Source: Actinomyces oricola | GTDB taxonomy: Bacteria; Actinomycetota; Actinomycetes; Actinomycetales; Actinomycetaceae | Direction: 5' to 3' | Length of the DNA: 64,000 bases | NCBI RefSeq assembly: GCF_004104015.1 | Contig: NZ_RYFV01000002.1 | Location: 90,015 to 154,014, forward strand | In this document: positions 33,514 to 44,985 of the stretch, piece after piece | Position numbering within the stretch: the first letter of the stretch is position 1 | Layout: each line of letters starts with the position of its first letter | Position numbers and translations under genes: made by a program | Notes under the pieces: model-generated | What the model was told of the DNA's origin: nothing | The model's database searches: none | What the model saw: the letters and a program-made list of their open reading frames with translations, nothing else

Positions 33514-34401
33514 TCCACGCTCACTACGGGCGCGCCAACCCCCGCCGCGCGCCAGAAGGCCACCAAGCCCGGCTGGTACTGGGTCCTGATCGCCCTGTGC
33601 GTGGCGGTCATGGGAGTCACCGCCGTGCCCGCCTTCACCGAGCACCCCCACAGCCCCGGCGTTGAGGACTTCTTCCCCCACGCCATATTCGGCGAAGGGA
33701 CCTTCTATGAGTTCAACCGCCTGACTTTGGCCCGCGTCATTATGGGCTTGGGCCTGTGCCTGCTGGTGGTGCTGGGCACGCGCCGGCTGACCCTGGTCCC
33801 CGGGCGGGGGCAGGCGCTCCTGGAGCTTGCGGCCGACTTCGTGCGCGGCAATGTCGCCGTCCAGCTCCTGGGCCCCAAGAATGGCAAGCGCTTCGCCCCG
33901 ATCCTGGCCACCCTCTTCTGGGCGGTGGCCGCCATGAACATCGCGGGTATTGTTCCCGGCATCAATATTGCCGCGTCCTCAGTGGTGGCCGTGCCCCTGA
34001 CCTTCGCAGCACTCACCTACGTGGTCTTCGTCGGCGCGGGCATCCGCGAGCAGGGCCTGGGACGCTTCTTCGCCTCCCAGCTCTTCCCCCCGGGGCTGCC
34101 CAAGCCCATGTATCTGCTCATCACCCCGATTGAGTTCCTGTCGACCTTCATTGTGCGCCCAGTGACTCTCACTTTGCGTCTGCTGTGCAATATGGTCTCC
34201 GGTCACCTGCTGCTGGGCATGACCTACTTCGGCACCACCAGCCTTCTCCTCCACCTTCAGACCACTTCCGCCCTGAGCGCCCTGACCGGTGCGGCCATGG
34301 TCGTCATGACTCTTTTCGAAGTCTTCGTGGCCCTCCTGCAGGCGTATATCTTCACCATTCTGTCCGGCGTCTACATCAAGCTCTCCATTGAGGCCCACTA
34401 G
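33511..34401 (+). CDS. atpB: ATP synthase F0 subunit a
   Basis: A 296-residue membrane subunit forming the proton half-channels against the c-ring. The functional Arg is in LTLRLLCNMVSGHLLL, and the C-terminal helix EVFVALLQAYIFTILSGVYI is conserved. The first helix WYWVLIALCVAVMGVTAV exists in full only if translation starts at CTG 33511, which has a strong ribosome site; the conventional GTG at 33601 has none and cuts this helix in half. First gene of atpBEFHAGDC. Confidence 0.93.
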   Translation: MSTLTTGAPTPAARQKATKPGWYWVLIALCVAVMGVTAVPAFTEHPHSPGVEDFFPHAIFGEGTFYEFNRLTLARVIMGLGLCLLVVLGTRRLTLVPGRGQALLELAADFVRGNVAVQLLGPKNGKRFAPILATLFWAVAAMNIAGIVPGINIAASSVVAVPLTFAALTYVVFVGAGIREQGLGRFFASQLFPPGLPKPMYLLITPIEFLSTFIVRPVTLTLRLLCNMVSGHLLLGMTYFGTTSLLLHLQTTSALSALTGAAMVVMTLFEVFVALLQAYIFTILSGVYIKLSIEAH

Positions 34402-34691
<290 letters not shown>

Positions 34692-34692
<1 letters not shown>

Positions 34693-35303
34693 TGACGGCC
34701 CCCATGATCCTGCTGCTGGCTGCCGCCCCAGTGGAGCAGTCCCAGGAGGCCGGTGGGACGGAGTTCATCCTGCCCCCGGCCTATGAGATCTTCTGGGCCG
34801 CCCTCATCGTGCTGCTCATTGTCCTGGTGGTCGGCAGGTATGGCCTGCCGCGCATCTACAAGCTCCTCGACGAGCGGGCTCAGCGCATTGAGGAGGGCCT
34901 GGCCCTGGCTGAGGAGGCCAAGGGCAGCCAGAAGGACGCCGAGCTCCGTGCCGAGCGCCTTGTGGAGGACGCCCGTTTGGAGGCGGCCCGCATCCGCGAC
35001 CAGGCCCACGCCGAGGCCAAGGCGATTATTGACCAGGCCCGCAGTGCCGCCCAGGAGGAGGCCGGCAAGGTCATTGACGCCGCTCAGCGCCAGATTCAGG
35101 CCGACAAGCGGGCCGCCCAGATCTCCTTGCGCGGAGAGGTCGGGATCCTGGCGACGACCCTGGCCGAGCGGATCATTGGTGAGCAGCTCAAGGACACTGA
35201 TCTATCTTCTCGTGTCATTGACCGTTTTATGAATGAGCTGGAGACCGCGCCCGATGACGTCCTGGGGCAGGAGTCGGCCGTCGCAACCAAGGGGATCTGG
35301 TGA
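34692..35303 (+). CDS. atpF: ATP synthase F0 subunit b
   Basis: A 203-residue subunit: a short N-terminal region, one membrane helix (EIFWAALIVLLIVLVVGRYG) and a long charged coiled coil (about residues 55-165) that forms the peripheral stalk. It starts within the atpE stop (TGATG) and overlaps atpH by GTGA. Confidence 0.95.
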
Positions 35304-36115
35304 ACACCGGCACGGCTGCGACCCGCACCGCCGTGGCCCGGGCCTGGGAGCCGGTCCTCAGACAGGCCGGCGCCCAGGGCCAGGAGCTCGGCGAGCAGAT
35401 TCTGGCCCTCGCCCACCAGATCGCCAAGCACCGCCTGAGCGGCCCCCTGACGGACCCCGGTCGAACCCCCGAGCACAAGGCCGACCTGGCCACCCGCCTT
35501 TTCAGTGGTCGTGTCGATGTGCGGATCGTGGAGTTGCTGTGCGCTTGCGTGCGGGGCCGCTGGTCCCAGCCGGTCAACCTTCTGACCGCCCTGCACGACC
35601 TGGGCGTCCAGGCGATTCTTGCCGGCGCCCGCGCCGCCGGCCGCATTGAGGTCGTCGAACAGGAGATCTTCGGCGTCTCCCAGCAGTTGCACAACAACAC
35701 CGAGTTGCGGCGCGCCCTGGAGCCCTCCCGGCGCACCAGCACCGAGGACCGCGTGCGCCTGGCCCGGCGGGTCTTCTCCCCAGTGATCTCACCGGCCGCC
35801 ATGAGCCTGGTGGTCTGGTGCGTGCGCCACCGGGCCCTGGGAGGAGTGCCCTACAACCTGCGGCGCGTCACCCAGCTCGCCGCCGCCCTGCAGAACCGGA
35901 CCATTGCCGACGTCGTGACTGCCGTGCCCATGACCGTGGCCCAGGAGGAGCGCCTGCGCATCATCCTCCAGCGGCGGCTCGGCACCGACATTGAACTCAA
36001 TACCCAGGTTGACCCCGCTGTCATTGGCGGTATGCGCATCCGCGTGCGCGACCTGGTCATTGACTCCTCCGTGCGCGCCGCCGTCGCCCAGGTGCGCGAC
36101 TCCCTGGTCGGCTGA
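35300..36115 (+). CDS. atpH: ATP synthase F1 subunit delta
   Basis: A 271-residue stalk subunit linking subunit b to the F1 head. The C-terminal core has [20 protein letters not shown] and [20 protein letters not shown], hallmark of the OSCP/delta family. It is longer than the E. coli protein (177) because of an actinobacterial N-terminal extension, common in this phylum. GTG start overlaps the atpF stop. Confidence 0.94.
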   Translation: MNTGTAATRTAVARAWEPVLRQAGAQGQELGEQILALAHQIAKHRLSGPLTDPGRTPEHKADLATRLFSGRVDVRIVELLCACVRGRWSQPVNLLTALHDLGVQAILAGARAAGRIEVVEQEIFGVSQQLHNNTELRRALEPSRRTSTEDRVRLARRVFSPVISPAAMSLVVWCVRHRALGGVPYNLRRVTQLAAALQNRTIADVVTAVPMTVAQEERLRIILQRRLGTDIELNTQVDPAVIGGMRIRVRDLVIDSSVRAAVAQVRDSLVG

Positions 36116-36173
36116 CACCGACCATCCACAGACCAACCGCCCGCGCTACCACGCATCACCAAGGAGACGACAG

Positions 36174-37805
36174 ATGGCTGAACTGACCATCAGGTCCGAG
36201 GAGATCCGCTCCGCCCTGAACGCGTTCGTCGAGTCCTACAAGCCGGCCGAGGTGGCCGCCGAGGAAGTCGGCCACGTCATCTTCGCCGCCGACGGCATCG
36301 CACACGTCGAGGGCCTTCCCGGCGTCATGGCCAACGAGCTGCTCACCTTCGAGGATGGCACCGCCGGCCTGGCCATGAACCTTGACGAGCGCCAGATCGG
36401 CGTGGTCATTCTGGGCGATTTCACCGGCGTCGACGAGGGGCAGGTGGTCCACCGCACCGGTGAGGTCCTTTCCGTTCCCGTGGGCGACGGCTACCTGGGG
36501 CGCGTGGTCGACCCCCTGGGGCGCCCCATTGACGGGCTGGGCGAGATTATCACCGAGGGGCGCCGCGCCCTGGAGCTCCAGGCCCCCGGCGTCATGGCCC
36601 GCAAGTCCGTCCACGAACCCCTCCAGACCGGTCTGAAGGCCATTGACTCCATGATCCCGGTGGGCCGCGGCCAGCGCCAACTCATTATTGGTGACCGCCA
36701 GACCGGCAAGACGGCCATTGCCCTGGACACCATCCTCAACCAGAAGGCCGCCTGGCAGAGCGGGGACCCGAAGCAGCAGGTGCGCTGCATCTACGTGGCC
36801 ACCGGTCAGAAGGGCTCGACCATTGCCGCGGTGCGCGCCGCCCTGGAGGAGCGCGGCGCCCTGGAGTACACCACCATTGTGGCTTCGCCCGCCTCCGACC
36901 CGGCCGGCTTCAAGTACCTGTCCCCCTACACCGGCAGCGCTCTGGGCCAGCACTGGATGTACGCGGGCAAGCACGTGCTCATCGTCTTCGACGACCTGTC
37001 CAAGCAGGCCGAGGCCTACCGCGCCGTCTCCCTGCTCCTGCGCCGCCCGCCGGGCCGCGAGGCCTACCCCGGCGACGTCTTCTACCTGCACTCGCGCCTG
37101 CTGGAGCGCTGCGCCAAGCTCTCGGATTCCCTGGGCGCCGGCTCTATGACCGGCCTGCCGATTATTGAGACCAAGGCCAACGACGTCTCCGCGTACATCC
37201 CCACCAATGTCATTTCCATTACCGACGGCCAGATCTTCCTCCAGTCCGATCTGTTCAACGCCGACCAGCGCCCGGCCGTCGACGTGGGCATCTCAGTGTC
37301 GCGCGTGGGTGGTGCCGCCCAGGTCAAGGCCATGAAACAGGTTGCCGGGACTCTCAAGCTCACTTTGGCCCAGTACCGGAGCATGCAGGCCTTCGCCATG
37401 TTCGCCTCCGATCTGGACGCCACGACCCGGGCTCAACTCACCCGCGGCGAGCGCCTCATGGAACTGCTCAAGCAGCCCCAGTACACGCCCTACCCCGTTG
37501 AGGAGCAGGTCGCCAGCGTGTGGACCGGCACCAACGGCTACCTCGATGACCTGGAGGTCTCCGACGTCCTCCCCTTCGAGGCGGCCCTCCTGGATCACCT
37601 GCGCCGCAACACGGAGGTGCTCACCACCATCCGCGAGACCGGTCATCTCAGCGAGGACACCGAGGCCCAGCTGCGCAGCGCCGTCGAGTCCTTCCGCTCC
37701 ACCTACCTGGCCGGCGGCCGGATCCTCACCGGCGAGGTCACCGCCGCCCAGGAGGAGGCGCCGGCCGAGCGCACAGCCGAGCAGATTGTGCTGACAAGGG
37801 GCTGA
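36174..37805 (+). CDS. atpA: ATP synthase F1 subunit alpha
   Basis: A 543-residue non-catalytic nucleotide-binding subunit. Walker A GDRQTGKT (173-180), Walker B region [17 protein letters not shown], and the alpha signature [13 protein letters not shown] are present. AAGGAGACGAC lies before the ATG at 36174; the longer upstream ORF overlaps atpH. atpG follows after one base. Confidence 0.97.
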   Translation: MAELTIRSEEIRSALNAFVESYKPAEVAAEEVGHVIFAADGIAHVEGLPGVMANELLTFEDGTAGLAMNLDERQIGVVILGDFTGVDEGQVVHRTGEVLSVPVGDGYLGRVVDPLGRPIDGLGEIITEGRRALELQAPGVMARKSVHEPLQTGLKAIDSMIPVGRGQRQLIIGDRQTGKTAIALDTILNQKAAWQSGDPKQQVRCIYVATGQKGSTIAAVRAALEERGALEYTTIVASPASDPAGFKYLSPYTGSALGQHWMYAGKHVLIVFDDLSKQAEAYRAVSLLLRRPPGREAYPGDVFYLHSRLLERCAKLSDSLGAGSMTGLPIIETKANDVSAYIPTNVISITDGQIFLQSDLFNADQRPAVDVGISVSRVGGAAQVKAMKQVAGTLKLTLAQYRSMQAFAMFASDLDATTRAQLTRGERLMELLKQPQYTPYPVEEQVASVWTGTNGYLDDLEVSDVLPFEAALLDHLRRNTEVLTTIRETGHLSEDTEAQLRSAVESFRSTYLAGGRILTGEVTAAQEEAPAERTAEQIVLTRG

Positions 37806-37806
37806 C

Positions 37807-38742
37807 GTGGCAGGCAACCAGCGCGTTTACAAGCAGCGGATCCGCTCCACCCAGACCCTCCAGAAGGTCTTCAAGGCGATGGAGCTCATTGCCTCGGCCA
37901 GGATCGGGCAGGCGCGCCGCAACGCGCATGAGGCGAGCCCCTACGACCACGCCCTGAGTCAGGCCGTGGCCGCCGTGGGCACCTACGGGCACCTGGACCA
38001 TCCGGTGACTCGGGAGCGGAAGGACACCAAGCGGGTCGCGGTGGTGGTCGTCACCTCCGACCGGGGCATGGCCGGCGCCTACTCGGCGACCATTCTGCGC
38101 GAATCCGAGCGGCTTCTGGCCCAACTCGTCGAGGACGACAGAGAGCCGGTGCTCTTCACCTTCGGGCGCCGCGCCGCCAACTACTTCGCCTTCCGGGACC
38201 GGCCGGTGGAGTACTCCTGGGTGGGGGAGTCCGACCGCCCCAGCGACCACTCCATTGAGGAGATCGCCTCAGTCCTGCTGGAGTACTTCCTGAGCCCGCC
38301 GGAGGCCGGGGGGGTGGCCGAGGTCCACATTGTTTTCACCCGCTTCGTCTCCATGGTCTCCCAGGTCCCCGAGGTGCGCCGCATGCTGCCGCTGACCGTG
38401 GTCGACATGCGCGAGACCACTGACCTGAACCGTTACGTCTCACTGCAGGAGGAGGCTGCGAAGGTTTGGGAGTCCCAACCCCTCTACGAGTTCGAGCCTG
38501 ACGCGGAGGCGGTCCTGGACTCGCTGCTCACGCGCTACGTGCGCAGCCGAATCCGCAACGCCCTGCTACAGTCCGCGGCCTCAGAGCTGGCCAGCCGCCA
38601 GCAGGCCATGCACACGGCCACCGACAATGCCGAGGACCTCATCACCACCTACACCCGCCTGGCCAACGCCGCACGCCAGGGCGACATTACCCAGGAGATC
38701 AGTGAGATCGTCTCGGGGGCCGACGCCCTGGGCGCCGGCTAG
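37807..38742 (+). CDS. atpG: ATP synthase F1 subunit gamma
   Basis: A 311-residue central rotor subunit. N-terminal helix KQRIRSTQTLQKVFKAMELIASA, the conserved TSDRGMAGAYSATI and C-terminal helix RQQAMHTATDNAEDLITTY identify it. GTG start one base after the atpA stop. Confidence 0.96.
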   Translation: MAGNQRVYKQRIRSTQTLQKVFKAMELIASARIGQARRNAHEASPYDHALSQAVAAVGTYGHLDHPVTRERKDTKRVAVVVVTSDRGMAGAYSATILRESERLLAQLVEDDREPVLFTFGRRAANYFAFRDRPVEYSWVGESDRPSDHSIEEIASVLLEYFLSPPEAGGVAEVHIVFTRFVSMVSQVPEVRRMLPLTVVDMRETTDLNRYVSLQEEAAKVWESQPLYEFEPDAEAVLDSLLTRYVRSRIRNALLQSAASELASRQQAMHTATDNAEDLITTYTRLANAARQGDITQEISEIVSGADALGAG

Positions 38743-40532
<1,790 letters not shown>

Positions 40533-40536
40533 GTTA

Positions 40537-40947
40537 ATGCCGGGATCAGGGTGGTGGATTGTCGTTTTCGGCGTCGTCCTGGTCCTGGTGGCCGCGGGCA
40601 TTGTGTTCCTGGTGCGCCTGCGGGTCCTGGCCGGCAGGCTGGGCTCCTTCGAGTGCGCCCTACGGGAGGCGGGGCGTTCGCGCTGGACCAGTGGCGTAGC
40701 GGAATTCGGCAGTGACTCCCTCCAGTGGTACCGCCTGGTCTCCCTGTCCCCCTGGCCCAAGCACGTGTGGTCGCGTATAGCCCTGGAGGTCGGGCAAGCT
40801 ACCCGCCGCAGCGAGCGCGGGCGCGTCATGGAGGTGACTTGTCAGATTGGAGAGACCAGCTTCGAGCTGGCCATGCTGGAGGAGTCCCATTCGGCGCTGG
40901 TCTCGTGGGCGGAGTCCGCCGCTCCCACCCAGTCCTCACTTTTCTAA
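40537..40947 (+). CDS. DUF2550 family protein
   Basis: A 136-residue protein with one N-terminal membrane helix (WWIVVFGVVLVLVAAGIVFL) and a cytoplasmic domain (SLQWYRLVSLSPWPKHVW, then MEVTCQIGETSFELAMLEES). This actinobacterial family regularly follows atpC; function unknown. It begins 4 bases after the atpC stop, so it is part of the operon. Confidence 0.88.
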   Translation: MPGSGWWIVVFGVVLVLVAAGIVFLVRLRVLAGRLGSFECALREAGRSRWTSGVAEFGSDSLQWYRLVSLSPWPKHVWSRIALEVGQATRRSERGRVMEVTCQIGETSFELAMLEESHSALVSWAESAAPTQSSLF

Positions 40948-41118
40948 CCCCTCGCCATCGCCCAGATGGCCAGCGCAACCGTCTCATCATGGAGGGGGGA
41001 CGGCCTCCCGCTCTCGGCCATCACTCGTACCGGCTCCCGCTCCTCGGCCGCTGGGGAGGGGGACGGCCTACCGCTCTTGGCCGCCACGGGCTCTTGCCGG
41101 CACCTGGAGCGCCCCGGG
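40948..41118. repeat. Convergent intergenic region with two 25-bp direct repeats
   Basis: Copies at 40995-41019 and 41058-41082 differ at two positions and are spaced 63 bases apart. They lie between the convergent DUF2550 and DUF418 genes. Each contains GC-rich self-complementary pieces (GGCC, GGAGG), so they may act in termination; this is not certain. Confidence 0.5.
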
Positions 41119-42702
41119 CTACTGCCGTCCCGCCTGGTCCGGGTCGGCGGCCGGGGCGCGGGTGGCGCGCAGCGAGACCACGTGCACGAAGTGCTCCAGG
41201 GGTCCGCGGGCGAAGAGCACGAACCAGCCCATGGCGAAAAGGGTGCACCCCAGCGCCAGCCATCCCAGGAAGGTGTTGGAGCCGGTAACAAAGCCAGCAA
41301 CGGGGCCGATGACGCCGATGACATTGCCCGCAGCCCAGATGACGGCAATGTGCCCGCAGTAGATCGTCAATGACATGGATCCCAGGGCCGCCAGCGGCGC
41401 TATTGCCCACCGCCAGCGGCGGGCAATGAGCTGGAGCACGCCAATGACCGCCATGGCCACCCCGCTGGATCCCAGGGCCTCCAGGGGTGTATTCGAATGC
41501 GGCGCGGCGCTCACCAGAGTGTGCAGGTCCACGCCATCCCAGGGGTCCACAGGGGTCTTCTTAACCCAACCGGGGTCGTTGAGCAGCATGTCCGGGTCGA
41601 TCAGGAGAGGATATTCGGTTGAGGTGGGAGCAGGTTCTGGGGACTCAGTCGATGCCCGGAGTGTCGCGACGCTGGAGCCGGTGAAGTCCCAAGCGCCCCC
41701 TTCCTTCCAGGAGGACGGGGCGGGATCGACGCCGCTAACGCAGCTGGCCGGGTCGGAGGGGGAGACCAGGTGGAAAGTGTCAGGGTCATTGGGGGTCAGC
41801 ACATGGGTCAGGCCCCAGGCGGCCCCGTAGCCGACCAGCGCGCAGGCGGTTCCCACTGCCGCCAGGCGCCCCAGAGCGCTCGCCCTGGTCAGGTCCAGCT
41901 TGGACAGGCCAAGCCTCAGGAAGATGAAGGCCATCCACACGGCCCCGGGGTAGAAGCCGGTGAGGAAGAAGCTCGTTGGCGCATAGTTGCCGTCGAGCAC
42001 AGACGGGTCGGCGCTCAGCCGCGCGCTCTGGAGCGCCGCGGGAGCCATGAGGACAATGAGGGGGCCCACGACGGCGGTTGCCGTCGCCAGAACGAATAGG
42101 CGCCTGGCCGACCAACTGACGAAGGGGATGGCCAGGGCCAGCCAGGCGGCATAGAAACCGAGAATAATTGCCACGTTCGTGTTCATGCTCACCAGGACCG
42201 CCCCCAGGACCAGGAGCAGGGCTGAGCGCACCAGCAGGCGCAGGCGTGTGCGCACCAGGCGCTCTCCGGTGTGGGGTGTGGCGCGCCCAGACATAATGCC
42301 CAGGGAGAACCCGGCAATGACGGCGAAGAGAATGGCCGAGCGGCCGTGAGCCTGGTTGAGCAGTCCGGGGAGCGTGGTCAGGCCGCAAGTGCTCCAGCCG
42401 ACATGGGCCGACATCATCCCCAGCAGCGCCAAGCCCCGGGCCGCATCCAGGCCGTGGAGGCGGCCCGGGCCGGCGGCGCCGGTGAGGTAGCGGCCACTGC
42501 GCCGAGGCGGCCACCAGGATGCGGGGGCGGCAGCGGCGTGCTCGATGGCGGAGTGCTCGGCTGCAGTGCCCGACCGGCCGACCGCGGAGTCCGGCCGGTC
42601 GGTCTCGGTTGATCTGTTGCCGCCGGCGGCGTTGGATTGGGCATCGGCCGAGACGGGGCCCGGTTCCGACGAGTGCGCGTTCTCTGAGCTCGATTCGGGC
42701 AT
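41119..42702 (-). CDS. DUF418/acyltransferase-like multi-pass membrane protein
   Basis: A 527-residue protein. About 65 disordered residues precede LHGLDAARGLALLGMMSAHV, the typical start of DUF418/DUF1624 (HGSNAT-like) membrane proteins, followed by about ten helices. A non-membrane loop (about residues 285-395; Pro/Ser-rich with WKEGGAWDFTG) interrupts the second half. The terminal GSMSLTIYCGHIAVIW fits DUF418. The family is suspected to transfer acyl groups to cell-surface glycans. ATG at 42702 is chosen over GTG 42720; neither has a good ribosome site. Confidence 0.78.
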   Translation of the reverse strand: MPESSSENAHSSEPGPVSADAQSNAAGGNRSTETDRPDSAVGRSGTAAEHSAIEHAAAAPASWWPPRRSGRYLTGAAGPGRLHGLDAARGLALLGMMSAHVGWSTCGLTTLPGLLNQAHGRSAILFAVIAGFSLGIMSGRATPHTGERLVRTRLRLLVRSALLLVLGAVLVSMNTNVAIILGFYAAWLALAIPFVSWSARRLFVLATATAVVGPLIVLMAPAALQSARLSADPSVLDGNYAPTSFFLTGFYPGAVWMAFIFLRLGLSKLDLTRASALGRLAAVGTACALVGYGAAWGLTHVLTPNDPDTFHLVSPSDPASCVSGVDPAPSSWKEGGAWDFTGSSVATLRASTESPEPAPTSTEYPLLIDPDMLLNDPGWVKKTPVDPWDGVDLHTLVSAAPHSNTPLEALGSSGVAMAVIGVLQLIARRWRWAIAPLAALGSMSLTIYCGHIAVIWAAGNVIGVIGPVAGFVTGSNTFLGWLALGCTLFAMGWFVLFARGPLEHFVHVVSLRATRAPAADPDQAGRQ

Positions 42703-42790
42703 ACGCGGATACTGACACACCCGCGCCGCCGCTGGGCCGGCTCGTCAAGAGTGCGCGGACAGCTCCTGGGCCACCGGCTAGGGTGGTCGG

Positions 42791-43486
42791 GTGCGCGTTG
42801 TCATTGCCTCTTGCTCCGTGGACTACTCCGGCCGCCTGGACGCCCACCTGCCTCGGGCCACCCGCCTCATTGTGGTCAAGGCGGACGGCTCGGTACTGGT
42901 CCACTCCGACGGCGGCTCGTACAAGCCTCTGAACTGGATGAGCCCGCCTGCCCGCCTCACTGAGGCGGCCCCCAGCGCGGAGGACCTGGAGACCGGCGTC
43001 AAGACCTGCTGGGAGGTCAGGGCCACCAAGACCGAAGACCGCCTGGTCATCCGCATCTACGAGGTCCTGGTGGACACCAGCGTGGATCTGGGTGTGGACC
43101 CGGGACTGACCAAGGACGGCGTCGAGGCCCACCTCCAGGAACTCCTGGCCGAGCAGATCGAGGTCCTGGGGCCCGGTTACCGGCTCGTGCGCCGCGAATA
43201 CCCCACCGCCATCGGGCCGGTGGACCTTCTGGCCAAGGACCCCCACGGCGGTGCCGTAGCCGTTGAGGTCAAGCGCGTCGGCGGCATTGACGGCGTCGAG
43301 CAGCTCACCCGCTACCTTGAGCTGCTGGGCCGCGACCCAGTGCTGGCGCCCGTGCGCGGGGTCTTCGCCGCCCAATCCATTAAACCGCAGGCCCGGGTGC
43401 TGGCTGAGGACCGTGGCATCCGCTGTGTGGTGCTCGACTACGATGCCATGCGGGGCATGGACGATCCCGCCTCCCGTCTTTTCTGA
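42791..43486 (+). CDS. nucS: Mismatch endonuclease NucS (EndoMS)
   Basis: A 231-residue nuclease that cuts both strands at mismatches and replaces MutSL in actinobacteria and some archaea. The C-terminal nuclease domain has [10 protein letters not shown] and [10 protein letters not shown] (D...ExK) followed by QLTRYLELL. The tail DDPASRLF ends in a hydrophobic motif like the sliding-clamp binding tail of NucS. It is divergent from the DUF418 gene. A gap of 88 bases holds both promoters. Confidence 0.95.
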   Translation: MRVVIASCSVDYSGRLDAHLPRATRLIVVKADGSVLVHSDGGSYKPLNWMSPPARLTEAAPSAEDLETGVKTCWEVRATKTEDRLVIRIYEVLVDTSVDLGVDPGLTKDGVEAHLQELLAEQIEVLGPGYRLVRREYPTAIGPVDLLAKDPHGGAVAVEVKRVGGIDGVEQLTRYLELLGRDPVLAPVRGVFAAQSIKPQARVLAEDRGIRCVVLDYDAMRGMDDPASRLF

Positions 43487-43572
43487 GTCCGACGGCGGCA
43501 CGCGGACCGGGCGGCCGTGGTGCGGATCGGCCCCACGCCGTCTTAAGCCCACGACCGCCCCCAGGAGCGCTC

Positions 43573-44811
43573 ATGACCGCCAAGCCCGCCACTCCTGTCC
43601 TGCCGCGCGAGGTCTCACTGCTGCGGATTGTGGCCCAGGGATTGGTGGGGGCCACCGCCGCACCGTCCGCCGCTGAGGCCGTGCGCCGCCAGCTCGCCAT
43701 TCAGGGCCAGCAGGTCTCCGCGGTGCCGCACGCCCTGGTTGTGCGCGTGGTCGGCGCCACCGGCAGCGACGTCGCCGCCGCCTTCGCCCGCGGTGACCTG
43801 GTGCGCTCCTGGCCCATGCGCGGTACTGTCCACATCACCACGGCGGCTGACCATCACTGGTTGCGTGTGGCTCTCATGCACCGCCTGGATGCGTGGGTGC
43901 GTCGCTCAGAGGCCGAGCTGGGAATAAGCCAGGCCCTGTGCGAGCACGCCGCCGAGATCGCCCTGGCCGCGATCAGGGAGCGCGGGCCACTGCCGCGCGC
44001 CGAGTTGCTGGACGCCTGGGCGCAGGCGGGTCTCATGGCGTTCGCCGCCGGCAAGGATGTTTCGGCCTACCGGCGCCGCCATCTCCTGGTGCGCCTCCAG
44101 CGCGAAGGGGTCCTGGTCCAGGGGCCGCGCCGCGGCAACGAGCACCTGGTGGTCGACGCCGCCCCCTTTCCCAGTGCCGACAGCGGGCCCGCCGGGGCCG
44201 GGGTGGCCAGAGGGCAGCCGGGGCACACCGCCGCCCTGGCCGAGATCGCCCGCCGCTATGCCACCAGCCACGGGCCCATTAGCGCCGGGGATCTGGCCCG
44301 CTGGACCACTCTGCCCAAGCGGGAGGCCGCCCGGGCATTGGAGAATGCGGTGGAGGAGACCACCGCCACCAGCTATAGGGCCGACACCGCCCGGGCCCGG
44401 GTGCCCCTGGTGCGCGCCCGGGCCGACGGCGGTGTGCGCGGCAGGCTGAGGATCCTGGGAGTGGGGGAGTCGGCGCCGCGCACGGGCCTGCTCTACCTGC
44501 GCGCCGACCTGCCCGAGCTGCTTGAAGCCGCCCGCAGACAGGCCCTGGCCGCACGCTTCCTGGCGTCCTTTGATGAGCTTCACGTGGGCTACAAGGATCG
44601 CAGCTGCCTGACCGGTGAGGCCGGAGAACGACTCATCTGCCCGGCGGCCAATGGAATGTTCCGTCCGCTCCTGGTGGATCGAGGCCGGTTGGTGGGTGTG
44701 CGCCCCGTAGGGGAGGGCGTGCTGTGGCTGGACGGGGCGGCCCCCTCGGCCCGGGTTGAACGCGACATAACCCGGGCGGTGGCCGCCGTCGAGAAGCGCC
44801 TGGCGCGTTAG
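43573..44811 (+). CDS. Winged-helix DNA-binding protein, AlkZ/YcaQ-like (HTH_42)
   Basis: A 412-residue protein of the HTH_42 family that includes DNA glycosylases AlkZ and YcaQ. Near residue 44 is AIQGQQVSA, resembling the QxQ catalytic motif of these glycosylases, and WPMRGTVHI is the family hallmark. The fold carries tandem winged helices (for example SHGPISAGDLARWTTLPKRE). AGGAG precedes the ATG at 43573. It may excise alkylated or cross-linked bases. Its position beside nucS supports a DNA repair role, but this is inferred. Confidence 0.82.
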   Translation: MTAKPATPVLPREVSLLRIVAQGLVGATAAPSAAEAVRRQLAIQGQQVSAVPHALVVRVVGATGSDVAAAFARGDLVRSWPMRGTVHITTAADHHWLRVALMHRLDAWVRRSEAELGISQALCEHAAEIALAAIRERGPLPRAELLDAWAQAGLMAFAAGKDVSAYRRRHLLVRLQREGVLVQGPRRGNEHLVVDAAPFPSADSGPAGAGVARGQPGHTAALAEIARRYATSHGPISAGDLARWTTLPKREAARALENAVEETTATSYRADTARARVPLVRARADGGVRGRLRILGVGESAPRTGLLYLRADLPELLEAARRQALAARFLASFDELHVGYKDRSCLTGEAGERLICPAANGMFRPLLVDRGRLVGVRPVGEGVLWLDGAAPSARVERDITRAVAAVEKRLAR

Positions 44812-44985
44812 GGCGGAGCCGGATAGTGCGTACTCCGGGCCAGGTCCGGACCAGGGGGCACGGCGAATGCGCCGTGACCCATCGCGACCCATCACGGCCG
44901 GGCCCAAGGGCGGGGTAATCGGGGGCGGGGGCGACAACACCCCGAGTGTCAGCAGACATCAGACATCTGGGGCTACACTCCGGCC

